51,825 bases of DNA. Source: Fibrobacter succinogenes (GTDB lineage Bacteria > Fibrobacterota > Fibrobacteria > Fibrobacterales > Fibrobacteraceae). The notes under the pieces are model-generated. The model was given only the letters and a program-made list of their open reading frames with translations, ran no database searches and was not told the DNA's origin. The stretch lies in the NCBI GenBank assembly GCA_902779055.1, contig CACZAD010000013.1, positions 1 to 51,825 of the forward strand, given 5' to 3'. The position numbers and the translations under genes were made by a program. Below are positions 8,101-15,602 of this stretch, piece after piece; positions within the stretch are counted from its first letter, which is position 1; each line of letters begins with the position of its first letter.

Positions 8101-8969
8101 TGAAACAATTTAAATGCATTCAATGGATTTTCGTTGCAGTTTTTGCTATCTTCACAAGCACGGCTCTAGCCGTAACGGATACGGTCTACGTTCAAAAGCG
8201 AATCACAGACACGCTTTATGTCGTTTCGCCGCCGGATACCGTTTATATTCAAGAATCCGTCGTCCATCAGCCACAAAGTCAAGAGCAATCAGCTCCCGAA
8301 GCCGCCTCGAAAAATGAATTCATTCTGGAGTACAGCACGGATACGATTCCACCGGCAACAAAGTTTTATATCAACGCCATATCCGGGTTAAATATATTTT
8401 CAATTTGGTTTGGCGCACCAATGTTGGAATTGACCTGGGAAATTGAAAACACCCACAGGGGATCACTCCTGATCAATATCGCCACCATCATGCTTCTTTG
8501 GGAGTACAACATTCGAGATGAGGAGCCAACCTGGGAGGGATTCCGAGGTATCATAAGCCCAGGAATCGGTTACCGTCATTATCTTTTCACATATACCACG
8601 GACAAGACCAATCGCAACAAACAAAAGGTCATTCACAAGAACACGCCTCTCAACAGCAACTCCTTTTATATCCAAGGCATGACTAGCCCCACATTCAAGG
8701 TGGCATACGACCAAAGGCTCAAAACAGAAACAAGCAAATCAGGGAGTCTCGATGTCGGCCTTTCGGCAAAAGCAACTCTGGGAAGCTTATGGAACATGGG
8801 CAACATGCTGTTGGATTTTGGAATTACAATGGGTTACCAGTACTGGAGCGACAAAGCCCGAGGATTCCTCGATTTGTCTAGAAACGATGATGAAATTAAT
8901 TATCACCTTCTCGATGGTTGGACGAGTAAAGGATTATTCTTCGGAACCGCATTTAAGCTAGGATTCTAA
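8100..8969 (+). CDS. Envelope protein, barrel-like, DTVY-repeat N-terminus (2 of 3)
   Basis: Unrecognised protein of 289 residues, overlapping the previous gene by one base and sharing its plan: signal peptide (MKQFKCIQWIF to about TALA), then TDTVYVQKRITDTLYVVS and PDTVYIQ, a Glu/Gln/Ala linker, and a barrel-like body with GYRHYLF, FGITMGYQYW and terminal FKLGF. The shared tyrosine-aspartate periodicity and the ending suggest recent paralogs. No enzymatic motif is visible. Confidence 0.73.
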   Translation: MKQFKCIQWIFVAVFAIFTSTALAVTDTVYVQKRITDTLYVVSPPDTVYIQESVVHQPQSQEQSAPEAASKNEFILEYSTDTIPPATKFYINAISGLNIFSIWFGAPMLELTWEIENTHRGSLLINIATIMLLWEYNIRDEEPTWEGFRGIISPGIGYRHYLFTYTTDKTNRNKQKVIHKNTPLNSNSFYIQGMTSPTFKVAYDQRLKTETSKSGSLDVGLSAKATLGSLWNMGNMLLDFGITMGYQYWSDKARGFLDLSRNDDEINYHLLDGWTSKGLFFGTAFKLGF

Positions 8970-8970
8970 C

Positions 8971-9762
8971 ATGCGATATACAATAGCCATCATTTTAATC
9001 GGCGTCGCTTGCGCATTTTCTCAAGAGCGAGTCATCGACACGGTCTACACGGACACGCACAAGGTCACATACGTTATCGACACGCTCAATTCAGGTAATG
9101 ACAACACAGCAGCACCCGCATCAAGTACAGTTTCTAAAACAGAAGAAGAAACAGATACGCTTGGGATGAACGCGCCGCCTAACAAGCTCAACAAGGTTTC
9201 GCTCTTTTTGATTGCCCAGAATTTAAGCTTTATGCTCAACTACGAACATATGCTTAGTGATTTCTGCAGCATCGCCATTCGATTCGGCTACGACGGATTC
9301 GACTATAAGGATGTCCGCAAATACACCGACGCCGAAGGAACGATACGCACATTCGAAGTTCCTTTGTCCTTCAAATGGTACTGGGGTCGCAGAAACACCG
9401 GCAAGTACCATTACATTGATGCCACGGGAGAAAATCACCACCGCAGCAAAAGCCAAGTGGAATCATACATCCACACGCAGGTATCTCCCCTTATGTACAG
9501 CGTTAACATCCACAGAGCCCAAAGCGATTACAGGGAATTTTTGGACATCAACAAAAAAGAATTCGCTGCATACTTCACGGTAGGATTTGGCGGACACTTT
9601 TGCTATGAACACTTTGTTTTTGGCGCAGAACTCAATTTAGGGACTTTTATCGCAAAGCCTAAATTCCTGAACAAGATTTCTGTATCGAACGATCAATACG
9701 GAACAAGACTTTTGAGCAAATATATTACCGAAAGCATTCTGTCTATCGGCTGGATGTTCTAA
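8971..9762 (+). CDS. Envelope protein, barrel-like, DTVY-like N-terminus (3 of 3)
   Basis: Unrecognised protein of 263 residues starting one base after the previous stop. A short signal peptide (MRYTIAIILIGVACAFS) precedes VIDTVYTDTHKVTYVIDTL. The body has LSFMLNYEHMLSDFCSIAIR and VGFGGHFCYEHFVFGAELNL, strands of barrel type, and it ends SIGWMF. Third member of a three-gene transcription unit. The unit converges with the ABC exporter gene, with only about 20 bases between the stops. Confidence 0.73.
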   Translation: MRYTIAIILIGVACAFSQERVIDTVYTDTHKVTYVIDTLNSGNDNTAAPASSTVSKTEEETDTLGMNAPPNKLNKVSLFLIAQNLSFMLNYEHMLSDFCSIAIRFGYDGFDYKDVRKYTDAEGTIRTFEVPLSFKWYWGRRNTGKYHYIDATGENHHRSKSQVESYIHTQVSPLMYSVNIHRAQSDYREFLDINKKEFAAYFTVGFGGHFCYEHFVFGAELNLGTFIAKPKFLNKISVSNDQYGTRLLSKYITESILSIGWMF

Positions 9763-9782
9763 TTCATTTAAACGACACGCCT

Positions 9783-11408
9783 TTACAAGCGAACGATTTC
9801 ATCGCACAATTCGCATACGGATGTGCGGTGCGTTACAAAGATCATCGTCTTGTCAGGGTATGAAGCAAACAAGCGCCTGTACATTTCCTTTTCGGTCGCT
9901 TCGTCAAGCGAAGAGCTGATTTCGTCGAAAAGCAAGATGTTCCCGGGGCGCAAAAGTCCGCGGGCAATGGCAATGCGTTGAGCCTGCCCTTCACTAAGGC
10001 CACGGGCGCGTTCACCCAGTTCGTAGTCCAAGCCATCCGCCAGATCAAAAACGAAATCGGCACAAGCCGTATGCAGCACGTCTTGCATTTCTGCTTCGGT
10101 CGCATCAGGCTTTGCCAGCAGCAGATTATAACGGATCGAGCCATTCATCAAGGTGTTTCCCTGCGGGACATAGACGAAATTCGAACGGGTCGATTCAGAA
10201 ACCGTCATGTTTTCGCGTCCACCATAAATCTGCATCGTTCCGCCTTGCGGCTTCACGAATCCGAGCAAGAGCCTAAAAAGAGTCGTCTTCCCTTTGCCGG
10301 TTTCGCCCATGATGGCCACTTTGCAGCCCGGCTTAAAGTCGTGCGTAAAGTTCTTGACAATTTCACGGTCACCGGCATCATAGCTAAAGCTCACGTTCTG
10401 CAGATTCAAACCGATGCGTTCGTTCGCCTTTTTACCCGGTTCACGCAAGCCTTGCCCATCGGCATGCGATTCGAGTTCCACCAAGCGATCAATGCTAGCC
10501 GTCGAATGCACCAGCTGGGGCACCATTCCAAGCAGCGTCAAAATCGGATGCTGGATCTGCCCCACCAGCTGCAAAAAAGAAGTCATCACGCCAAAAGTAA
10601 TCGTCCCGTCACGAAGTCCGAGCCCGCCCCACACAAACGCAAGCAGGTACCCCAGGCCAAATGCAGAACCGATGGCAAAACGAGCAACGGTCGTGAACCG
10701 AGTACGACGCAACACATCCTTTTCAAGCTTGACCTGCTTTTGATCAAGATGTTTTGTCACCCAGCTTTCGCTTTCGAGCGAACGCAAGACCGCATTAAAT
10801 TCAACCCCTTCCTGCACGAGCATCTGGATTTTACTTTCGCTGTCGCGAATTTCCAGCGTCATTTTTCGTAAGCGGTGAGAGACAAGCTTGCCAACCACCA
10901 ACATCACGGGCGTAATCAAAAGAAGCGCCCAGGCAAGACGTGCATCGAACCAACGCATCAACAGGAACGCTCCGACAAGCTGTATCCCCGTCACAGCCAT
11001 CTGCGGAAGCGTATCGATGATAGAAGAACAGACGGTATCGATGTCTTTCGAAAGTCTCGAAGAAACATCGCCCGAATGGAGTTCGTGTCCGTCATAAAGA
11101 CGTTGCCTAAAGAGGCTCTTGAAATAATACAACCGTAACGTGTTCGACTTTTTCACCAACGCCGAATTCGACATATAGTAATACAAAAGCCGAAGGACAA
11201 TCGACCCCACAACGGTTGCCACAAGCAGAATGACCATCCGCACGACATCATCCGAGGTCCCGGTGCGTATGGTTTCGTCAATAAAGCGCTTGCTAAGCCA
11301 TATCATCAACAGCCCAAGCGAGACACGCCCCGTCCCCAGCAACACGCGGATCAACAGGTTCAAGCGAAAATCACGCGTTCCACGCCATAGCCAGACGATA
11401 TACTTCAT
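9783..11408 (-). CDS. ABC exporter (fused membrane and ATPase domains)
   Basis: Half-transporter of 541 residues in the inner membrane, working as a dimer. An N-terminal six-helix exporter domain spans about 1-310. The ATPase has Walker A GETGKGKTT (~367), signature LSEGQAQRIAIARGLL (~473; Glu instead of Gly in LSGGQ) and Walker B ILLFDEISSSLDEAT (~492), then the switch His in IFVTHRTS. It is the last gene of a five-gene operon; its ATG overlaps the PqqD stop by ATGA. There is no peptidase C39 domain, so a leader, if any, must be removed by another protein, perhaps the S26-like one in the operon. Probable cargo is a modified peptide; this is inference. Confidence 0.93.
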   Translation of the reverse strand: MKYIVWLWRGTRDFRLNLLIRVLLGTGRVSLGLLMIWLSKRFIDETIRTGTSDDVVRMVILLVATVVGSIVLRLLYYYMSNSALVKKSNTLRLYYFKSLFRQRLYDGHELHSGDVSSRLSKDIDTVCSSIIDTLPQMAVTGIQLVGAFLLMRWFDARLAWALLLITPVMLVVGKLVSHRLRKMTLEIRDSESKIQMLVQEGVEFNAVLRSLESESWVTKHLDQKQVKLEKDVLRRTRFTTVARFAIGSAFGLGYLLAFVWGGLGLRDGTITFGVMTSFLQLVGQIQHPILTLLGMVPQLVHSTASIDRLVELESHADGQGLREPGKKANERIGLNLQNVSFSYDAGDREIVKNFTHDFKPGCKVAIMGETGKGKTTLFRLLLGFVKPQGGTMQIYGGRENMTVSESTRSNFVYVPQGNTLMNGSIRYNLLLAKPDATEAEMQDVLHTACADFVFDLADGLDYELGERARGLSEGQAQRIAIARGLLRPGNILLFDEISSSLDEATEKEMYRRLFASYPDKTMIFVTHRTSVCELCDEIVRL

Positions 11409-11674
11409 TCGAGTACGTTAACCTTTTGCCATTCGGCAACAATCGCTGCGACATCGGCCTTGGCGCGTTCGGCATCGACATCATATTCGGCGCAGAGAGC
11501 TTCAGTCAGTTTATCGACGGTAAAGTCTCCCATTTCGGAAGCCTTTTCCCAAAGCCATACCGCCGTATCGTTAAGGCACAGGAGCTTTCCAAAATCAAGG
11601 GCTCCAACACCTTCGCCCATGATAACGTGTTCACCGCACACATCACGCAATACAAATCCATTTTTGATACGCAT
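11405..11674 (-). CDS. PqqD-family peptide-binding protein (RRE)
   Basis: Small protein of 89 residues matching the PqqD/RiPP recognition element fold: an N-terminal strand region (FVLRDVCGEHVIMGEG), the typical LCLNDTAVWLWE turn, then helices with LTEALCAEYDVD and a C-terminal helix. In known systems PqqD homologues bind the leader of a precursor peptide and present it to a modifying enzyme. It starts one base after the S26-like gene stops and overlaps the exporter gene by four bases. No precursor or modifying enzyme such as radical SAM or cyclase lies in the operon. Confidence 0.88.
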   Translation of the reverse strand: MRIKNGFVLRDVCGEHVIMGEGVGALDFGKLLCLNDTAVWLWEKASEMGDFTVDKLTEALCAEYDVDAERAKADVAAIVAEWQKVNVLE

Positions 11675-11675
11675 A

Positions 11676-12137
11676 TTATTTTACCTTGTTAAAAACCCAA
11701 AGAAGATACCTTCTAAAAGGTAACAAAAAGAACCAAAGTTTCGCCACAAAACGGTTCCAAAAGGAGTTAAACGATATCTTTTTTCCGTTCGGTTTTACAA
11801 CCTGCAACACCTTGGCACAAACATCGCTACGCTTGCAGCGTTCCCGCAAAAGCAAATTGCCATCGCCCATCAACGTCACATCGGATCCATCCAAACCGAG
11901 AATGCGATGTATTACATAATGTTTCCCTTGTTTATTATCACTCTCGACAAGAGCAAGAACGACATCACCCCATTGCAACGCACTCGGTTTTTCCAAAATG
12001 ACGCTATCACGACCGCCAACAATAAACGGCAACATACTATTCCCCTTGACAGGGAAAGTCACGCTAACGCCTTCTTTGACCAAGCGAATGGCTTCGGCCA
12101 AAATGACTTCGTCGCCTATTTTTTGAACAGACATCAT
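11676..12137 (-). CDS. S24/S26-family signal-peptidase-like protein (Ser/His type)
   Basis: Protein of 153 residues. GNSMLPFI contains the nucleophile Ser of the signal-peptidase box. The second catalytic region reads VIHRILG, with His where bacterial SipS/LepB has Lys; this Ser-His form is that of SEC11-type peptidases. A C-terminal hydrophobic segment (LWFFLLPFRRYLLWVF) probably anchors it. ATG 12137 is chosen because it overlaps the upstream stop by ATGA like the other junctions; an upstream TTG is possible. In this operon it may trim a leader peptide before export, an inference from context. Confidence 0.82.
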   Translation of the reverse strand: MMSVQKIGDEVILAEAIRLVKEGVSVTFPVKGNSMLPFIVGGRDSVILEKPSALQWGDVVLALVESDNKQGKHYVIHRILGLDGSDVTLMGDGNLLLRERCKRSDVCAKVLQVVKPNGKKISFNSFWNRFVAKLWFFLLPFRRYLLWVFNKVK

Positions 12138-13039
12138 TCCGTTACCGTTTTTAGACAAAGTTTAGCGGCAGCTTCGTCCGGCAAGCAATCAAGATGCCAA
12201 ACCGGAACATTTGACGCCAGCAGATTTTCGGTTTTGTGGAGACCATCGGCAATGGAACGTTCCCAACGCTTGCCCGAAATACAAGGGAGAATGGCGACAT
12301 AGGCGTGAACCCCGAGCAGTCGAGAAATCTTGTTGAACGGGGCTTGCGAAAGCAAAACAAAGCAGCCCAAGTCACAGGAATCGTTCTTGTAGCAAGGCGT
12401 TTTCCCGCTCCACGGCGAGCCATAAACTTTTGCATAGCCGTTACCGTCATTTTCAAAAAAACGCACCACGGGATTATCGTCGTTCAACAATTCCGAGCCC
12501 TCATTGTACTTGAGCCAAAGACGGGCGTGGGTACTCTTGCCTGTTCCGCTTTTGCCAAGGAACAGATAGCCACGATTTTGGTATTTCACGACCGCAGCAT
12601 GGAACAGTGCCGTATTGCAATGAGACGTGGCAATCGCATACAGCACCATCAAAGCGTTGTTCACAGCAAACTTCAAGAGCGGAGAGTTTTCGCCACTCGG
12701 AACAAAGAGCGTTGAAGACTTATAGTCCTTTGCACAGACCATCGTCCCGGCATACATGTCATAGTTGAAGTATTCGAATACAGATTCGTGGGCATCCGTC
12801 AAGCCGCACACAATCCGTTGGCCTTCTTCTTCCTGACGCGTTTCTTCGGTATATGCAGGCACCGATTCACCGGCAACAACCGTTAACGAAAAAAGGCAAT
12901 CGTCCTCGTCCACAGCAAACGGTTCATAGTTGTCCATATTCTGAGCAAAGAAGTCTTCGCTTAGCCCGGAACATACGGACACGGAGAAAACATTCTCAGC
13001 CACCTTGTAAAACCTAGAGTCTTGAATAGACAAAGTCAT
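12134..13039 (-). CDS. HPr kinase/PEPCK-like P-loop protein
   Basis: Protein of 301 residues. It has Walker A GKSGTGKSTHARLW in the middle, then LLNDDNPVV (the acidic pair seen in HPr kinases) and GSPWSGK, the nucleotide-site loop of the HPr-kinase-like family found in peptide clusters. In lasso-peptide clusters such as paeninodin, a homologous kinase phosphorylates the precursor. There is no DNA-binding domain and no HPr gene here. ATG 13039 was chosen over 13096 because AAGGA lies about seven bases upstream and it gives an ATGA overlap with the previous gene; 13096 would add 19 residues. Confidence 0.82.
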   Translation of the reverse strand: MTLSIQDSRFYKVAENVFSVSVCSGLSEDFFAQNMDNYEPFAVDEDDCLFSLTVVAGESVPAYTEETRQEEEGQRIVCGLTDAHESVFEYFNYDMYAGTMVCAKDYKSSTLFVPSGENSPLLKFAVNNALMVLYAIATSHCNTALFHAAVVKYQNRGYLFLGKSGTGKSTHARLWLKYNEGSELLNDDNPVVRFFENDGNGYAKVYGSPWSGKTPCYKNDSCDLGCFVLLSQAPFNKISRLLGVHAYVAILPCISGKRWERSIADGLHKTENLLASNVPVWHLDCLPDEAAAKLCLKTVTE

Positions 13040-14136
13040 AAAGAAATCCTTCGACGTTTTATGCGGAGGGGAAGCGTCAATCGCCAATACTTCCATTCCT
13101 TAAAAATCACATTGACCGGATCAAACGGGAACAAGCGAATAACACGCAAGCGGTCTCTCAACCAATGTTTAGTTTTTGGGGGACGCATCTTTTGTTTGGC
13201 TGTATGTTTTCCAAAATTACCGCCATACACAGCATCGTCCAACAGCCATTTTCCACGCCAGGCATCAGGAGAGCAAAGCATCAAATGGCGATCAAGCCTA
13301 AAGACCTCCCCCAGCAACCACATCACAGCGCTACACACCTTGTGCATATACAAAGAGTCGATTACAGCAAGCGCTTCTTTTCGTTCTGCTTCAGAGGAAT
13401 TCTGCAACAGCACAAAATAGTCCATATACTGCCTAAGTCCGAGACCGCCGCTGTAGAAATGGTGCTGCAAATGAAAAAGCTGCATCACAAGGGCAAATTT
13501 AATGGACGGGGCATAAAAGCCTTCGGGAACGAGCTGCGATTTCAAGAGTTCTTCGCTCATGAAAGCCTGGAATTCCCGTTCCTTGAACAAGTTACCGGCA
13601 GTCGGCCTAAAATGAATTTCGGCAACAATTCCGTTTTCGTTTTTGGGCAGATGGAAGTGATGCTGCAAGGATGTATCTTCGGGGGTCGTAATCAGTTTTA
13701 AATCCAGAAGAAGCTTTTCGACACTTTCGCGGCCGCCTTCGACCCAAAGGTCCACATCGCCACACTGACGGCTGAACGGATCTGAATAAAGTCTTGCGTT
13801 CGCAGCACCCTTCAGCACGGCCGTTCGACACCCAGCCTTGCTAAAAATTTCCGTAAGACGTGCGGCATACTCGTTCATATTTTTATTCATAGCACGGGTC
13901 GTCTCCGCATGGGCGGCCCATCGCATCAATACAGGTTTTGGCGGTAATTCATCTTTAGAGAGCTTCGTAATCGCCACGTACGCCACATCCAAAACGGACT
14001 GCCGCTTTGCCTCGTTATAAACATCCTGCCATTCACTCTGGGAAAGTCGCAAAGGGACACGTTCCCCCTCACGCTTTCCGTACCCCAAAGAAAAGCGCAA
14101 AAGTTCAAACAAAAGCGTATAAGTTGAATTCACCAT
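13036..14136 (-). CDS. Nucleotidyltransferase-family protein (NTP_transf_5-like)
   Basis: Protein of 366 residues, first gene of the operon. The nucleotidyltransferase core shows AVLKGAANARLYSDP and QCGDVDLWV, the D-x-D metal site. Next come regions typical of the uncharacterised NTP_transf_5 family that accompanies PqqD and HPr-kinase-like genes. The upstream ORF extends to 14211, but ATG 14136 is preferred because the terminator of the preceding gene ends at 14167 and a promoter must fit between. Proposed role: nucleotidylation or another modification of a peptide or small molecule. The precise reaction is unknown. Confidence 0.8.
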   Translation of the reverse strand: MVNSTYTLLFELLRFSLGYGKREGERVPLRLSQSEWQDVYNEAKRQSVLDVAYVAITKLSKDELPPKPVLMRWAAHAETTRAMNKNMNEYAARLTEIFSKAGCRTAVLKGAANARLYSDPFSRQCGDVDLWVEGGRESVEKLLLDLKLITTPEDTSLQHHFHLPKNENGIVAEIHFRPTAGNLFKEREFQAFMSEELLKSQLVPEGFYAPSIKFALVMQLFHLQHHFYSGGLGLRQYMDYFVLLQNSSEAERKEALAVIDSLYMHKVCSAVMWLLGEVFRLDRHLMLCSPDAWRGKWLLDDAVYGGNFGKHTAKQKMRPPKTKHWLRDRLRVIRLFPFDPVNVIFKEWKYWRLTLPLRIKRRRISL

Positions 14137-14166
14137 ACCGTGTACACAAATGATATAAAAATTTAA

Positions 14167-14205
14167 TAAAAAAAACAGACGGCATTTAACGTTTATTGCC
14201 ATCTG
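14167..14205 (-). terminator. Terminator after the acidic small protein gene
   Basis: Read on the minus strand, CAGATGGCA and TGCCGTCTG pair (one G-U) around a 12-base AT-rich loop, followed by eight T residues. It separates the gene at 14258-14671 from the nucleotidyltransferase operon. Confidence 0.85.
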
Positions 14206-14257
14206 CAACAATGCTTAAAGAGACTAATTCTCAAAAATTATTTAAAATAAAGACAAA

Positions 14258-14671
14258 CTAAAAACCGAGAACAGCCTCGGAGATTTCGTTTGCTTCATCA
14301 GAGCCGTCATCAACACGGTCTTGATTGAACTCGCCCCAGCCTTCGCTCGTACCGCAGCCAAAGCCGACTTCGACAGTAGACCACTTGAACACGGCATAGA
14401 CGCGTTCAAAACGTTCGAGGATTTCGGACAGGACATCTTCAGGCGGTTCATCCTCGACCATGAAGCTTCCGTCGACAGCGAGAAGATCCGATTCAGGAAG
14501 TTCCTCAAACCGACATTCGTACTCGTCATTCATGATTTCATCGACATCGTACCATTCGCCGGAATCTAAGCTAGGCAGTTCAGCGTCCGGGAAATGTTCC
14601 ATGAATTCATTCCACAGGGCATCCAGGTCCTCCTGAACACCGACGAAACGTACCAATACACGACAGTCCAT
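14258..14671 (-). CDS. Acidic protein of unknown function
   Basis: Protein of 137 residues, strongly acidic, with no signal peptide or membrane segment. It begins MDCRVLVRFVGVQEDLDALW and contains long runs of Glu/Asp with FGCGTSEGWGEFNQDR near the end. A strong ribosome site (AAAGGAGG, 14681-14688) supports the start. It has its own terminator and is not part of the downstream peptide-type operon. No family is recognised. Confidence 0.75.
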   Translation of the reverse strand: MDCRVLVRFVGVQEDLDALWNEFMEHFPDAELPSLDSGEWYDVDEIMNDEYECRFEELPESDLLAVDGSFMVEDEPPEDVLSEILERFERVYAVFKWSTVEVGFGCGTSEGWGEFNQDRVDDGSDEANEISEAVLGF

Positions 14672-14718
14672 ATAACCAATCCTCCTTTTGATTTTAATTT
14701 AGAAAGATTTTTTGAAAA

Positions 14719-14747
14719 GGAGATTCCCGCTCAAGGCGGGAATGACA
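14719..14747. repeat. GGAGATTCC intergenic repeat, short form
   Basis: 29-base unit (GGAGATTCCCGCTCAAGGCG then GGAATGACA) with CCCGC/GCGGG arms. Related copies lie at 26342, 27595, 30077, 47090 and 48087. Confidence 0.8.
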
Positions 14748-14777
14748 ATTATGCCAAGACGGGCTTCACAAACGTAA

Positions 14778-14808
14778 AAAAAAGAACTCACTATGTGAGT
14801 TCTTTTTC
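14778..14808 (-). terminator. Terminator of ssrA
   Basis: AAAGAACTCAC and GTGAGTTCTTT pair around TAT; A and T runs flank both sides, so it could act on both strands. It sits immediately after the tmRNA 3' end. Confidence 0.9.
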
Positions 14809-14813
14809 TTTTC

Positions 14814-15171
14814 TGGAGGTGAGGGGAGTCGAACCCCTGTCCAAAATCACGTCCATGTACGTTCCTACAAGCATTCCCTTCGAATTTAAGATCTCGTCTT
14901 ATCCACGCCCAAGAAGGTCGGCGCGGAGTTTGACCAGCCTAGTAAATCTCGGGAGATGCCCCCAGGCATGACACTTCCCTATCCCATATTGCGTCCGGAC
15001 GTACACCCCGATGGGAGCGGGATGAGGCCCGGCGTTGCCGTTAATTAGGCAGCGAGTGCGTAGTTTTCGTCAGCACTTATTTTTTTTCAGACTTTTTAAC
15101 GAGTTGCCCTCGTCTGAGACCTCGACTTGCAACTAACACTTCGGTAACCCTGTCGAAACCAGATCACCCCC
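14814..15171 (-). ncRNA. ssrA: tmRNA
   Basis: Rescues stalled ribosomes by acting as tRNA-Ala and then mRNA. The 5' end GGGGGTGATCTGGTTTCGAC and the 3' end GGTTCGACTCCCCTCACCTCC are the diagnostic tmRNA ends; GGGGGUG pairs with CACCUCC (one G-U) as acceptor stem, discriminator A, and CCA is not encoded. The T-arm GGTTCGA is present. Length is about 358 bases, one-piece form. The tag reading frame at 15045-15074 encodes ADENYALAA and stop, nine residues, one fewer than in E. coli. It is followed by a clear terminator and preceded by a promoter-like box at 15339-15346. Confidence 0.96.
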
Positions 15172-15198
15172 GGTGTACGCACCGGGGGTGATCTGGTT
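15157..15198. repeat. 19-bp perfect foldback at the tmRNA 5' end
   Basis: Arms 15157-15175 and 15180-15198 are perfect inverted copies with a four-base loop. One arm is the first bases of mature tmRNA and the other lies in its precursor leader. Confidence 0.9.
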
Positions 15199-15346
15199 GA
15201 GACCCGTCGATTAAACGCGACCTTAAGGAGCGTTTAAGCCTTTGAGAACGCTGTGCGTTCGAAAAGCCCGTAGGGTGAGAATAACGCGAGTCGCGTTATT
15301 CGAAGCAAACCAGAGCACATTCCAGTGCTTTGTTGCTCCAAATATA
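15172..15346 (-). promoter_or_regulatory. Promoter and hairpin-rich leader of ssrA
   Basis: TATATTTG on the minus strand (15339-15346) matches the TAnnTTTG box seen before four other genes here and would start a transcript about 160 bases before mature tmRNA. The leader contains a 10-bp hairpin (15279-15301), a TTAAACG/CGTTTAA hairpin (15211-15237) and the foldback at 15157-15198. The start site is inferred, not seen. Confidence 0.5.
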
Positions 15347-15408
15347 TAAAAATCCATAGCACTTGGAAAGTGATGAAGAATAATGGATCCCTTACGCTTC
15401 GCTTCGAG

Positions 15409-15594
15409 GATGACCGTTCAAGGCGGGAATGACATGCAAGGGTATCAAGCGAGAGGCCACTTGTGGACTCGCATTTGATACCCGCAGCAGTCAGGCCTCG
15501 AAGAGGAATGACAACGGAGCCGAGCGATGCAGAAACATGCTTGCATGTTTCTATATCCGAGGCGAACAAGTCAAGTCCCGTTAGGGGAATGACA
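15409..15594. repeat. Dispersed intergenic repeats between ssrA and the cyclotransferase gene
   Basis: This 430-base gene-free stretch holds a partial GGAGATTCC-type unit (15409-15434, GGCGGGAATGACA end) and a 79-base unit (15516-15594). The latter recurs at 48216-48294 with three mismatches. Its core is a perfect hairpin, AGAAACATGC with GCATGTTTCT (15531-15552), and the unit ends in GGGGAATGACA. No coding sequence was accepted here. Confidence 0.85.
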
Positions 15595-15602
15595 AGAATC
15601 CC

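Noticed and set aside
9783..14136. Complete lasso-peptide cluster
   Set aside because: No asparagine-synthetase-like cyclase, no transglutaminase-type B2 protease and no precursor frame were found, so only the partial set is claimed.
14594..14971. 125-residue plus-strand frame over the ssrA 3' half
   Set aside because: Overlaps tmRNA, a repeat and a terminator; no coding evidence.
15234..15569. 111-residue minus-strand frame upstream of ssrA
   Set aside because: Made of intergenic repeats and hairpins; no ribosome site or homology.
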